Assembly (NCBI RefSeq): GCF_001641635.1
Contig: NZ_LUUB01000066.1
Location: 31,606-95,605 of the forward strand
Reading direction: 5' to 3'
Origin: Bradyrhizobium centrolobii
GTDB lineage: Bacteria; Pseudomonadota; Alphaproteobacteria; Rhizobiales; Xanthobacteraceae
DNA: 64,000 nucleotides
The translations under genes and the position numbers were made by a program. This document shows, one piece after another, positions 52,123 through 61,185 of this stretch. The notes under the pieces were generated by a model. It ran no database searches and had not been told where the DNA came from. It worked only from the letters and a program-made list of their open reading frames with translations. Position 1 is the stretch's first letter. Every line of letters starts with the position of its first letter.

Positions 52123-52446
52123 TGCAGTCCTCGCATGCTGTTCTGGTGCCCGACAAGTAAGCCAGCCGTGGAACCGGGTCGTATGTCAAGGTGTCGAGAT
52201 GATCCCCAACGTCGTCCTGGCTTTCGCCAGGACGACAGCGGGACAGAGTGTTCGCATCATCAGCGGCAAATCATAGCGGCTTGCCCACACCCGCACGATT
52301 GTGGCGAGATCGCATCGGTTCAACAAAAAATCCCCTGTCGACGGTTCCGCACCGCACCTTGATGAATCAACCTCGGTTGGTCCATAAGCGGCGTCCCGCG
52401 GCCGATATTCGGTTCGCGTTGCGTGCTTGGATAGAGGGATTCTCGC
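52123..52446. other. Divergent promoter region with a short hairpin repeat
   Basis: No gene is recognised in these 324 bp between the divergent barbiturase-like gene and tex. It holds the compact hairpin GTCGTCCTGG/CCAGGACGAC (52211-52236), a minimal member of the CGTCGTCC repeat family. Confidence 0.55.
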
Positions 52447-54783
52447 GTGGCGAATATCAACCAGAAGATTGCGCAGGAGCTTGGGGTTCGGGCGGAGCAG
52501 GTCGAGGCGGCGGTGACGCTGCTCGACGGCGGCGCCACGGTTCCCTTCATCGCCCGCTACCGCAAGGAAGCGACCGGTGCGCTCGACGACGCGCAATTGC
52601 GCACGCTGGAAGAGCGCCTCGTCTACCTGCGCGAGCTTGAAGACCGCCGCAAGGCCATCCTCGAGTCGATCCGCGAGCAGGGCAAGCTCGATGCTGCGTT
52701 GGAGGCCACCATCCTAGCCGCCGACAGCAAGGCGCGCCTCGAGGACATCTACCTGCCGTTCAAGCCGAAGCGCCGCACCAAGGCCGAGATCGCCAAGGAA
52801 GCCGGCCTCGAGCCGCTCGCAAATCAGCTGATGGCGGAGCCCGGCAATGATCCGAAGGTGGTGGCGGAAGCCTTCGTCAACGCCGAGAAGGGCGTCGCTG
52901 ACGCCGCCGCCGCACTCGACGGCGCCCGCGCCATCCTGGTCGAGCGTTTCGATGAGGACGCCGACCTTATCGGGAGCTTGCGTGAAGAGATGTGGACCAA
53001 TGCGCGCATGGCCTCCACCGTGCGCCAGGGCAAGAAGACCGAGGGTGAAAAGTTCGCCGACTATTTTGAGTTCTCCGAGCCGCTGACGAAGCTGCCCTCG
53101 CACCGCATCCTCGCGATGTTCCGCGGCGAAAAGGAAGAGATCCTCGATCTCCAGATCCTGGCCGAGGCCGAGGCGCCGCCGCCCGGCGTGCCGAGCGCCT
53201 ATGAACTGAAGATCATGAAGCGGTTCGGCATCGCCGATCTTAAGCGCGCCGGCGATCGCTGGCTGATCGACACCGTGCGCTGGGCCTGGCGCACCAAGAT
53301 CCAGGTGCATCTCAATATCGATTTGCGCATGCGGCTGTGGAACGCGGCCGAGACCGAGGCTGTGCGCGTGTTCGCCTCGAACCTGCGCGACCTCCTGCTG
53401 GCGGCGCCCGCCGGCACCCGCGTCACCATGGGGCTCGATCCCGGCTACCGCACCGGCGTCAAGGTCGCCGTCATCGATGCGACCGGCAAGGTCGTCGACA
53501 CCACCGCGATCTATCCGCACGAGCCGCAGCGGCAGTGGAACGAGTCGCTCGCAACCCTCGGCAGGCTCGCGCTGAAGCATCGCGTCGAGCTGATCGCGAT
53601 CGGCAACGGCACTGCTTCGCGCGAGACCGACAAGCTCGCGACCGAGCTCGTCAAGGGCCTGGCCGAACTGAAGATGACCAAGATCGTGGTGTCGGAAGCC
53701 GGTGCGTCGGTCTATTCGGCCTCCGCTTTCGCTTCGCAGGAATTGCCCGGGCTCGACGTCACCCTGCGCGGTGCGGTCTCGATCGCCCGCCGTCTCCAGG
53801 ATCCGCTCGCCGAGCTCGTCAAGATCGAGCCCAAGGCGATCGGCGTCGGCCAGTATCAGCACGACCTCGGCCAGGCCAAGCTCGCCAAGTCGCTCGATGC
53901 CGTGGTCGAGGATTGCGTGAACGCGGTCGGCGTCGACGTCAACACCGCCTCCGCGCCGCTGCTTGCCCGCGTGTCGGGCGTAGGCTCCGGCCTTGCACAG
54001 AGCATCGTGCAGCATCGCGACGCCAACGGTCCGTTCAAGTCGCGCAAGGCGCTCAAGGACGTGCCGCGGCTTGGACCGAAGGCGTTCGAGCAATGCGCGG
54101 GCTTCTTGCGCATCCTCGGTGGCGAGGACCCGCTCGACGCCTCCGGTGTACATCCGGAAGCCTATCCGGTGGTGCGGCGCATTCTCAGCGCGACCAAGAG
54201 CGACATCAAGGCACTGATCGGCAATGCCGATGTCGTCCGCACGTTGAAGCCGAAGGACTATGTCGATGAGACCTTCGGCCTGCCGACGGTGACCGACATC
54301 CTGCGTGAACTTGAAAAGCCCGGCCGCGATCCGCGCCCGGCTTTCAAGGCGGCGGTGTTCAAGGACGGCGTCGAGGAGATCAAGGATCTCAAGAAGGGCA
54401 TGATCCTCGAGGGCACCGTGACCAACGTCGCCGCCTTCGGCGCCTTCGTCGACATCGGCGTGCACCAGGACGGCCTCGTGCACATCTCGGCGATGTCGAA
54501 AAACTTCATCAAGGATCCGCGCGAGGTGGTGAAGCCCGGCGACATCGTCAAGGTCAAGGTTTTGGATTTCGAGGTCGCACGCAAGCGCATCTCGCTGACC
54601 CTGCGGCTCGACGACGAGGTCGGTGCGAAGAAGGATGCTCCCGGCATGCAGCGCGACAATTCACGCAACACCGCCCGCATGACCTCGTCGGCGCCGCGCA
54701 AGCAGGAATCCTCCGGCGGTGGCGCGCTCGCCGAAGCGCTGCGCCGTGCAGCGGAGAAGAGCGGACGCGGCAAGCCGGCTTGA
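52447..54783 (+). CDS. tex: Tex-family RNA-binding transcription accessory protein
   Basis: The 778-residue protein shows the Tex modules: N-terminal helical region with GGATVPFIARYRKEATGALD and YLPFKPKRRTKAEIAKEAGL, a YqgF-like nuclease fold (MGLDPGYRTGVKVAVIDATG, IGNGTASRETDKLA), helix-hairpin-helix repeats (DVNTASAPLLARVSGVGSGL, LGPKAFEQCAGFLRI) and an S1 domain (ILEGTVTNVAAFGAFVDIGV, GLVHISAMSKNFI). It binds nucleic acid and affects transcription and RNA stability. The start is a GTG at 52447. The Arg/Ser-rich tail after the S1 domain is variable. It is a housekeeping gene with its own promoter. Confidence 0.96.
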   Translation: MANINQKIAQELGVRAEQVEAAVTLLDGGATVPFIARYRKEATGALDDAQLRTLEERLVYLRELEDRRKAILESIREQGKLDAALEATILAADSKARLEDIYLPFKPKRRTKAEIAKEAGLEPLANQLMAEPGNDPKVVAEAFVNAEKGVADAAAALDGARAILVERFDEDADLIGSLREEMWTNARMASTVRQGKKTEGEKFADYFEFSEPLTKLPSHRILAMFRGEKEEILDLQILAEAEAPPPGVPSAYELKIMKRFGIADLKRAGDRWLIDTVRWAWRTKIQVHLNIDLRMRLWNAAETEAVRVFASNLRDLLLAAPAGTRVTMGLDPGYRTGVKVAVIDATGKVVDTTAIYPHEPQRQWNESLATLGRLALKHRVELIAIGNGTASRETDKLATELVKGLAELKMTKIVVSEAGASVYSASAFASQELPGLDVTLRGAVSIARRLQDPLAELVKIEPKAIGVGQYQHDLGQAKLAKSLDAVVEDCVNAVGVDVNTASAPLLARVSGVGSGLAQSIVQHRDANGPFKSRKALKDVPRLGPKAFEQCAGFLRILGGEDPLDASGVHPEAYPVVRRILSATKSDIKALIGNADVVRTLKPKDYVDETFGLPTVTDILRELEKPGRDPRPAFKAAVFKDGVEEIKDLKKGMILEGTVTNVAAFGAFVDIGVHQDGLVHISAMSKNFIKDPREVVKPGDIVKVKVLDFEVARKRISLTLRLDDEVGAKKDAPGMQRDNSRNTARMTSSAPRKQESSGGGALAEALRRAAEKSGRGKPA

Positions 54784-54800
54784 GGTGAGTGCTCGCTCTA

Positions 54801-54999
54801 ACCTCTCCCCGCTCTTCAGCGGGGAGAGGTCGGATCGCGTCAGCGATTCGGGTGAGGGGCTGGGCAACCCACGGCCCGTTCAAAAGTCTTTCCGACTCGC
54901 ATGATGATTGCGCCTCGAGCGGAGCGTCCTGCCTACAGAAATCGCACTTGCGGAAGCAGCCCCTCACCCCACCCTCTCCCCGTAAGAACGGGGAGAGGG
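54801..54999. repeat. Palindromic repeat pair, CCTCTCCCC family
   Basis: ACCTCTCCCCGCTCTTCAGC, closing GGGGAGAGG, opens the unit; CCCTCTCCCCGTAAGAACGG, closing GGAGAGGG, ends it. GGTGAGGGGCTG and CAGCCCCTCACC are the outer inverted arms. It lies 18 bp after the tex stop codon. Confidence 0.85.
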
Positions 55000-55135
55000 T
55001 GTGAGAGAGCGGGGCGTTCCTGACTTCCACGTCAGAATCTGGCGCATTTGTAAGTTGATGGGGGCAGCGCATTCGCTTCTCCTGATCGTCCTCGTGCAGC
55101 GAGGCTACCGCTGCACCGCAAGGAGGACTTTTCCG

Positions 55136-55684
55136 ATGAACAACAGGCTTTTCACAGGCATCGTCGCGGCGGCAGTTGCTGCAACGCTCGCGGTCGCGTC
55201 GCCCGTTCTCGCGCGCGGCGGCGGCGGCGGCGGTGGCGGACATGGCGGTGGCAGCTTTGGTGGCGGCGGCCATGGCTTCGGCGGCGGCGGCTTCGGCGGC
55301 GGGGGCCATTTCGGTGGTGGCGGCATGCACGTCGGCGGTATGGGCGGTGGCATGCACTTCGGCGGGATGGGCGGAGCTCATTTCGGTGCCGCCCGCTTCG
55401 CCGGCTCCCCGATGGCCGCCCGCGCGGCGATCGGGCCGCGCTTTGCCGGTGCGCCGTTCGCGACCCGCGCAGCCTTCGGCCCGCGGTTTGCCGGCAGGGC
55501 CTTCCATGGCAGGCCCTTCATCGGCCGCCACGCCTTCTTCTTCCGGCATCATCGCTTCCACCGGTTCGCCTTCGTCGGCGCGCCCTTCTTCTACGCCAAC
55601 TATTACGACGACGGCTGCTGGCGCAGGAGCTGGACGCCCTATGGGTGGCAGTGGGTCAATGTGTGCGGGAACGATTGGTACTAG
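55136..55684 (+). CDS. Secreted glycine-rich protein
   Basis: The 182-residue protein starts with a signal peptide (NNRLFTGIVAAAVAATLAVA, then SPVLA-RGG) and then has a repetitive Gly/His region (about 27-85: GGGGHGFGGGGFGGGGHF and similar), a phenylalanine/arginine-rich middle (RAAIGPRFAGAPFATRAAFG) and a His/Phe tail ending in aromatic-rich YGWQWVNVCGNDWY. AAGGAGG lies eight bases before the ATG. It should be exported; the His-rich Gly repeats could bind metals. Relatives in Rhizobiales are unannotated. The two-component genes begin 97 bp later on the same strand. Confidence 0.8.
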   Translation: MNNRLFTGIVAAAVAATLAVASPVLARGGGGGGGGHGGGSFGGGGHGFGGGGFGGGGHFGGGGMHVGGMGGGMHFGGMGGAHFGAARFAGSPMAARAAIGPRFAGAPFATRAAFGPRFAGRAFHGRPFIGRHAFFFRHHRFHRFAFVGAPFFYANYYDDGCWRRSWTPYGWQWVNVCGNDWY

Positions 55685-55780
55685 CATCGCGTACCGCACC
55701 ATTGTCGCGATCGCCACCGGGCAGTTCCGCTCAGCCCCGGAACGGGATAGTCTGGTGGCGACCGTCGCGTGGAGTTCGTC

Positions 55781-56473
55781 ATGACCGGAGGTCACCGCCG
55801 CATCCTGGTCGTCGAGGACGATCCGGAAACCGCAGGCCAGCTCGCCGAGGAACTGACGACCTCGGGCTATGAGGTCGATCTCGCCACGACCGGCCGCGAA
55901 GCCTTGAGCCATGGCGCTGCGCGCGACTATGCCGTGATCACCATCGATCGCATGCTGCCGGATATCGATGGCATCACGGTGATGCGGCAGTTGCGCGATG
56001 ACGGCATTGCCGCGCCCTTCCTGATCATCTCGGCGCTTGGCGAGGTCGACGACCGCGTACGCGGCCTGCGCGCCGGCGGCGACGACTATCTGGTCAAGCC
56101 GTTCTCCTTCGTCGAATTGCTCGCGCGGCTCGAGGCGCTCGGCCGCCGCAGCGACACCATAGCCAAGGAAACGATCTTGCGGGTCGGCGACCTCGCCATC
56201 GACCTGATCGCGCGCAGCGCCAGCCGCCGCGGTCGCAAGATCCCGCTGTTGCCGCGCGAGTTCCAGCTCCTCGAATATCTCGTCCGCAACGAGGGCCGCG
56301 TCGTCTCCCGCGCGATGCTGCTCCAGCATGTCTGGGACCTGCACTTCGATCCCTCCACCAACATCATCGATGTCTATGTCGGCCGCGTCCGCCGCAAGGT
56401 CGACGACAGCCAGGCCTATCCGCTGATCCACACCATTCGCGGCATCGGATATTGCCTCCGTGCTCCTGGCTAA
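55781..56473 (+). CDS. OmpR-family response regulator
   Basis: The 230-residue protein has a receiver (HRRILVVEDDPETAGQLAEE; phospho-acceptor Asp56 in VITIDRMLPDIDG; Lys in YLVKPFSFVELLAR) and a winged-helix output domain (LPREFQLLEYLVRNEGRVVS and RAMLLQHVWDLHFDP, then IDVYVGRVRRKVDDS). It overlaps the downstream kinase gene by 14 bp, so the two are made together. ATG 55781 is used; the frame extends 12 bases upstream. A metal-responsive role (CopR/CusR-like) is possible, given the His-rich protein upstream, but unproven. Confidence 0.93.
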   Translation: MTGGHRRILVVEDDPETAGQLAEELTTSGYEVDLATTGREALSHGAARDYAVITIDRMLPDIDGITVMRQLRDDGIAAPFLIISALGEVDDRVRGLRAGGDDYLVKPFSFVELLARLEALGRRSDTIAKETILRVGDLAIDLIARSASRRGRKIPLLPREFQLLEYLVRNEGRVVSRAMLLQHVWDLHFDPSTNIIDVYVGRVRRKVDDSQAYPLIHTIRGIGYCLRAPG

Positions 56474-57536
56474 GACCCTCCGCTCCTCGACCTTCCGCCT
56501 AGCGCTGCTCGCGATCGCGGCGTTCGGGCTGATCGTCGCGGCGATCATGGCCTATGTCTATTTCGGAACGCTTGGCTACGTGCGGAGCCGGCTCGGCGAC
56601 GTCGGCGATCACGATGGCTTCACGGGGATGATCGAGCTCGCGATGGTCGCGGTCGCGATCCTGCTGTTGGTGCTGGCGGGGCTTGCCGCCGTGCTGGTGA
56701 CGCGGCGCACGGTCGGGCGGATCGAAGAGATCAATGCGACGAGCCGCGCCATCATGCTCGCCGGCCTCGACCGGCGCATTCCGCTGCGCGGCAGCCATGA
56801 CGAATGGGACCGTGTGGCCGAAAACCTCAACCTGATGCTCGACCGCATCGAGACGCTGATGGGCGAGGTCAAGCAGGTCAGCGACAACGTCGCGCACGAT
56901 CTGCGCACGCCGCTGACGCGTATGCGTGGCCGGCTGGAAAAGGCCTATCACACTCCGCGCAACAGCGAAGCCGACGCGGCGCTGATCGGCGATACCATCG
57001 CCGATCTCGACGCCGTGCTCGGCATGTTCGCCTCCATCACCCGGATCTCGGAGATCGAAACACGCGCCCGCAGGAGCGCCTTCCGCGCGCTCAACCTCGC
57101 CGAGATCGCCGGCGAGGTCGTCGAGCTTTACGACGCTGCCGCCGAGGAAGTCGCGACCCGTCTCAGCCTCGGCGGCGAGCGGGACGTGCCCGTGACCGGC
57201 GATCGAGACCTGCTATTCGACGCCATCGCCAATCTCGTCGACAATGCGATCAAGCACGGCCGCGCGTGCGGGCAGGTGACCGTGACCTGCCGGCGCGCTG
57301 CCGGCGGTGCGGTGATCGCGATTGCCGATAACGGCCCCGGTATTCCCGCGGACCAGCACGACCAGGTCTTCAAGCGCTTCTACCGGCGCGAGCAGAGCCG
57401 CTACACGGCGGGCAACGGCTTGGGGTTAAGCCTGGTCGCCGCGGTCGCGCGTCTGCATGGCGCCGACATTGCCTTGCGCGACAATGCGCCCGGGCTGACG
57501 GTCGAGCTTCAGTTCCCGATGGTCTCGGCGCACTAG
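56460..57536 (+). CDS. Sensor histidine kinase with a very short periplasmic loop
   Basis: The 358-residue kinase starts at a GTG (56460) inside the regulator gene. Two membrane helices (about 13-35 and 57-80) flank a loop of only about 20 residues (FGTLGYVRSRLGDVGDHDG). HAMP and HisKA follow, with the phospho-acceptor His146 in VSDNVAHDLRTPLTRMRGRL, then N, G1 and G2 boxes (AIANLVDNAIKHG, IADNGPGIPADQH, AGNGLGLSLVAAVAR). The loop is far shorter than the 100-150 residues of typical OmpR-partner kinases, so it may sense through the membrane or an accessory protein. The cognate regulator is the overlapping gene. Confidence 0.92.
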   Translation: MLLAKTLRSSTFRLALLAIAAFGLIVAAIMAYVYFGTLGYVRSRLGDVGDHDGFTGMIELAMVAVAILLLVLAGLAAVLVTRRTVGRIEEINATSRAIMLAGLDRRIPLRGSHDEWDRVAENLNLMLDRIETLMGEVKQVSDNVAHDLRTPLTRMRGRLEKAYHTPRNSEADAALIGDTIADLDAVLGMFASITRISEIETRARRSAFRALNLAEIAGEVVELYDAAAEEVATRLSLGGERDVPVTGDRDLLFDAIANLVDNAIKHGRACGQVTVTCRRAAGGAVIAIADNGPGIPADQHDQVFKRFYRREQSRYTAGNGLGLSLVAAVARLHGADIALRDNAPGLTVELQFPMVSAH

Positions 57537-57548
57537 GTCCTGCCGGGC

Positions 57549-57920
57549 CTACAGATTGATCACGCCGCGGCGTGCCGCATGCGCCACCGCGTCGGTGCGG
57601 CCGGTGGCGTCGAGCTTGTCGAGCAGCGAGCCGACATGGAATTTCACGGTGTGAACGGAAATGCCGAGCTGGCGCGCGATCATCTTGTTGGAGGCACCTT
57701 CGGCCATCAGCGCCAGCACGTCGAGCTCGCGCTGCGTCAGCGCGAAGCCGTCTGCCAAGTCGCGTGTAGTTCGCGCGACGACAGTCGCGCTGGCCTGCTC
57801 GCCGGGTCCGGCGAGCCGCAGCCCCGCGACGCCACCGAGCAGCGCGGCGAGGCGATCGGCGAGGGCGGGATCGTCTATCTCGAGCGCCAGCACGATCTCC
57901 GGTGTGGTGTCCTCGCTCAC
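57549..57920 (-). CDS. Mini LuxR-type regulator (half receiver plus helix-turn-helix)
   Basis: The 123-residue protein has a C-terminal GerE helix-turn-helix (LTQRELDVLALMAEGASNKM and then IARQLGISVHTVKFHVGSLL, about 61-105). The first 50 residues look like the first half of a receiver (EIVLALEIDDPALADRLAAL, then LGGVAGLRLAGPG) but lack the phospho-acceptor Asp region and the Lys. So it is probably not phosphorylated in the usual way. A GTG at 57918-57920 is the start and overlaps the stop of the pseudo-protease gene by 4 bp. Its output and signal are unknown. Confidence 0.8.
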   Translation of the reverse strand: MSEDTTPEIVLALEIDDPALADRLAALLGGVAGLRLAGPGEQASATVVARTTRDLADGFALTQRELDVLALMAEGASNKMIARQLGISVHTVKFHVGSLLDKLDATGRTDAVAHAARRGVINL

Positions 57921-58783
57921 GCCTCGGGCCTCTCGCCGACCGTGACCTTGAAGCTAAGCGGCTCGCCACCGCGGCGTACTGCGACGTCGACCACCGAACC
58001 GACGCTCGCCGGCCCCAGTGTCCGCGACAGCGCGCGCACGCCGGATAATTTCTGGTCGTTGACGGCTACGATCACATCACCCTGGCGGATGCCGGCCGCG
58101 GCCGAGGGCCCGGCCTTGTCGACATTCATCACCATCGCGCCGATGCCATCGTCAAGCCGCACCGGCTGGAGCCCGAGGCCGAGATATCCGCGGGCAATGC
58201 GGCCGCGCGTCTCGAGCTGCGCCGCGACGCGCTCGATCGTCGCCGTCGGGATCACCAGCACGCGCCGCGGGCCGAGCACGGCCATGCCGAACGCTTCACC
58301 GGCCGCATTGAGCGCAAGCCCGCCTTCCTGGGCAGGGCGCAGCCGAACGTCGAGCTCGATCCGCGCATCGATGTCGCCGCCGCGCAGGCTGCGCCAGCTC
58401 TGGCCTGAGGCGGACACCAGGCCGAGGCTGGCTGACGGTGCGCTGCGGTCGGTCGCAACCACGATCGACAGCGCGCCGAGCGCCGGGACGGTGGCGGCGA
58501 GCTTGACCGGGGCGATGTCGGTATTGGCGCGCAGCAGGGCGATGTCGGTCGTATGGTCGCGACCGGCGATGGTTGCGGCCACTGCGCTGCCGTCGGCAAG
58601 CCTGATCTCGACCTCGCCTTCATCGGCGAGCGCCTCATCGGCGGTGATGATGAGGCCGGGCTTCCAGGCGAAGCCCGACGCGCGCGAGCGATGCGAATGC
58701 ACGGAGACGAGGGACGGGGCGGTGCGCGCCACGACATCCGCGAGCGCGGACGATAGCGCGGAGAGGGGGCTGAGGTCGGTCAT
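57917..58783 (-). CDS. HtrA-like trypsin-fold/PDZ protein lacking the catalytic His and Ser
   Basis: The 288-residue protein has a trypsin-like fold (VSVHSHRSRASGFAWKPGLI, then GRDHTTDIALLRANTDIAPV) and a C-terminal PDZ domain (IARGYLGLGLQPVRLDDGIG, GIRQGDVIVAVNDQKLSGVR). Aligned to HtrA/DegP proteases, T-N-N-H reads T-A-D-E (Glu50 for the catalytic His) and G-N-S-G-G reads A-Q-E-G-G (Glu153 for the nucleophile Ser); Asp80 remains. It is therefore a likely pseudo-protease. No signal peptide precedes it. AGGAG six bases upstream supports the ATG at 58781-58783. It is coupled to the LuxR gene, suggesting one regulatory unit. Confidence 0.85.
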   Translation of the reverse strand: MTDLSPLSALSSALADVVARTAPSLVSVHSHRSRASGFAWKPGLIITADEALADEGEVEIRLADGSAVAATIAGRDHTTDIALLRANTDIAPVKLAATVPALGALSIVVATDRSAPSASLGLVSASGQSWRSLRGGDIDARIELDVRLRPAQEGGLALNAAGEAFGMAVLGPRRVLVIPTATIERVAAQLETRGRIARGYLGLGLQPVRLDDGIGAMVMNVDKAGPSAAAGIRQGDVIVAVNDQKLSGVRALSRTLGPASVGSVVDVAVRRGGEPLSFKVTVGERPEA

Positions 58784-58967
58784 GGACAACTCCTGTCTGT
58801 TGTCCTCAATCTGGGATGTAGCGGGCGATCCGGAAACTGGCCGGATGGCCAGGACTTCCGTAACGTCCCAGCCGACGCAGTTGTGATTGGGAGCCGCTCA
58901 CGGGACCGTGTAGCAATCCGCCCGACATTGCGCCCGACGGCCTCAAGATTCTCGCGAGCCCTGACCT

Positions 58968-59932
58968 ATGACCATCGATCTCACCCGCCGCACCCTGCTT
59001 CACCTCGCAGGCGCGACCTCGCTCGCGGCCGCCGCCGCGGCCGCGGCGCGCGCCGAGGGGGCCCGCAAGGCGCCGGGCCGACCTATGCCAGCCGCACGCC
59101 GATGCGGGTGGGCATGGTGACGCTGCGGGTCAAGAATCTCGACATGGTTGCGGACTACTACCGTGACGTGCTCGGCCTAACCGTCATGGAGCGCTCTGCG
59201 ACCTCGGCTCAACTCGGCACGGCGGGGATCGCGCTGCTCGTGCTGGAGGCCCGCCCCGAGGCCGCGATCGAGCCGCGCAATGCAGCGGGCCTCTACCACA
59301 CCGCCTTCCTGATGCCGACGCGCAAGGATCTTGCGCGCTGGCTGGTGCATGCGGCGTCGCATCGCGTGCCGCTGTCGGGCTTTGCCGATCATCTCGTCAG
59401 CGAGTCCGTCTATCTCGACGATCCCGAAGGCAACGGCATCGAGGTCTATGCCGACCGCGATCCCTCGCAATGGCAGTGGAGCGAAGGCAGCGTGAAGATG
59501 GCGACCGACGAGCTCAACATCCCCGATCTGCTGTCGCTGACCAACACGCGCGTCGCCGACTACGCGAAGGCGCCGGACGGCCTGCGCATCGGACACATGC
59601 ATTTGCGCGTCGGCGATCTCGCGCGGGCCGAGAGCTTCTATCACGGCACGGTCGGCCTCGACCCGACCCGCCGCCGCAACGGCGCGTCGTTCCTGTCGTC
59701 GGGCCGCTATCACCATCACCTCGGCATGAATGTCTGGCAGAGCCAGGGTGCCGGCCGCCGTGACGATGGCACGACAGGGCTCGCCTGGTTCTCGCTCGTG
59801 ATGGAGAAGCAGGAGCTGCTTTCTGCCCAGGAGGAGCGCCTGCGCAAGGCCGGCGCGCAGGTCACGGCGCTGTCGAACGGCGTGGAGGCGATCGATCCCT
59901 GGGGCACGCGGGTGCGGCTCATCAAGGTGTGA
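58968..59932 (+). pseudogene. Tat-exported two-domain VOC protein with a G-tract frameshift
   Basis: The ATG at 58968 opens a Tat signal (TRRTLLHLAGATSLAAAAAA, twin Arg). In this frame translation stops at 59119-59121 or so, but a 1-base gain in the GGGGG run at about 59057-59061 would link it to the VOC frame. Read with six G, the sequence runs ARAEGGPQGAGPTYASRTPM and on through VGMVTLRVKNLDMVADYYRD (first VOC domain) and RIGHMHLRVGDLARAESFYH (second), ending at 59932. CatE-type catechol 2,3-dioxygenases are relatives. As read, an internal ATG (59102) could yield 276 residues without the signal. Confidence 0.8.
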
Positions 59933-60043
59933 GCCGCTCGTGCGCGAACGGCTCCGGGCTCGTTCGCTTGCCGGCTCTCGGGTGTCATGTTAGCACCAGT
60001 GTCGCGCGAAGCCGACGTCCCGATCGCCGGATCATTTCCCGAC

Positions 60044-60919
60044 ATGCCCGATTTCCACGGCGTCTTTCCCTATCTCGTCTCGCCCGTCGATGCCGACGGC
60101 GCGGTGCGCACGAACGTCCTCGGCAGGCTCTGCGACGATCTGATCGGTGCCGGCGTGCACGGGCTGACGCCGCTGGGATCGACCGGCGAGTTCGCCTATC
60201 TCAATGCCGAGCAGCGCTCTACGGTCGTGCAGACCACGATCGAGGCCGCGAAGGGCCGCGTGCCTGTCGTGGCTGGCGTTGCCTCGACCTCGACCGCGGA
60301 TGCGGTGGCACAGGCGAAAGCGTACCAGAAGTTCGGCGCCGACGGCATTCTGGCGATCTTGGAGGCGTATTTCCCGCTCGCCGATGCCCAGGTCGAATCC
60401 TACTTCCGCAGCATCGCCGATGCCGTCGACATTCCCGTCGTCATCTACACCAATCCGCAATTCCAGCGCTCGGACCTCACGCTCGACGTCATCGCGCGCC
60501 TCGCGGAGCATCCGCGCATCGGCTACATCAAGGACGCCTCGACCAACACCGGCCGGCTGCTCTCGATCATGAACCGCTGCGGCGATCGCCTGCGCGTGTT
60601 CTCGGCCTCAGCCCACATCCCGGCCGCGGTGATGCTGATTGGCGGCCTCGGCTGGATGGCGGGGCCGGCCTGCATCATCCCGCGCCAGAGCGTCGCGCTC
60701 TACGATCTCTGCAAGGCCGGCCGCTGGGACGAGGCCATGGCGCTCCAGCGCAAGCTGTGGCGTATCAACGAGGCCTTCGCCCGCTTCAACCTCGCCGCCT
60801 GCATCAAGGCAGGACTCGCGATCCAGGGCTACGACGTCGGCGACCCCATCCCGCCGCAGGCGGCGCTGACGCCAGAGCAGCGCAAGGTCGTGGAAGCGGC
60901 GTTGCGGGAGCTTGCGTAA
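60044..60919 (+). CDS. Dihydrodipicolinate synthase/N-acetylneuraminate lyase family protein
   Basis: From ATG 60044 the protein has 291 residues; ATG 59987 adds 19. The TIM barrel has PDFHGVFPYLVSPVDADGAV, HGLTPLGSTGEFAYLNAEQR (phosphate/carboxylate loop), IPVVIYTNPQFQRSDLTLDV with the conserved Tyr, and PRIGYIKDASTNTGRL with the Schiff-base Lys. These catalyse aldol reactions of pyruvate or keto acids. The protein is not a close DapA match; a sugar-acid or aromatic-acid aldolase is likely. It lies downstream of the VOC gene (54-111 bp) on the same strand. Confidence 0.88.
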   Translation: MPDFHGVFPYLVSPVDADGAVRTNVLGRLCDDLIGAGVHGLTPLGSTGEFAYLNAEQRSTVVQTTIEAAKGRVPVVAGVASTSTADAVAQAKAYQKFGADGILAILEAYFPLADAQVESYFRSIADAVDIPVVIYTNPQFQRSDLTLDVIARLAEHPRIGYIKDASTNTGRLLSIMNRCGDRLRVFSASAHIPAAVMLIGGLGWMAGPACIIPRQSVALYDLCKAGRWDEAMALQRKLWRINEAFARFNLAACIKAGLAIQGYDVGDPIPPQAALTPEQRKVVEAALRELA

Positions 60920-60973
60920 GTCCCTCGTCATGGCCGGGCGTGTCCCGGCCATCCACGCCTCGCTTCTCACGTC

Positions 60974-61090
60974 GTCATTCCGGGGCGATGCGAAGCATCG
61001 AACCCGGAACCTCGAGATTCCTTACACGCCATCCCGCAATGACGGTGCCAGACGAAAGATGTGGATGCCCGGGTCAAGCCCGGGCACGAC
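60974..61090. repeat. Composite palindromic repeat, GTCATTCCGGGG plus GATGCCCGGG units
   Basis: GTCATTCCGGGGCGATGCGA begins a unit like 40009-40091 whose right arm is degraded. It runs into GATGCCCGGGTCAAGCCCGG/GCACGAC (61063-61090), a unit also seen in 9443-9544. This is a two-element mosaic between the aldolase and molybdenum hydroxylase genes. Confidence 0.75.
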
Positions 61091-61185
61091 GAAATCGCGG
61101 ATGTCTCCGCCCAAACGTCTGCTGGCCTCACCTGCCTCGATCCGCTAAAAGGCGGCCGCACTTTGAGGCTTAGAGGACCTTCGGA

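Noticed and set aside
52714..54483. A 589-codon minus-strand open frame
   Set aside because: Shadow of tex.
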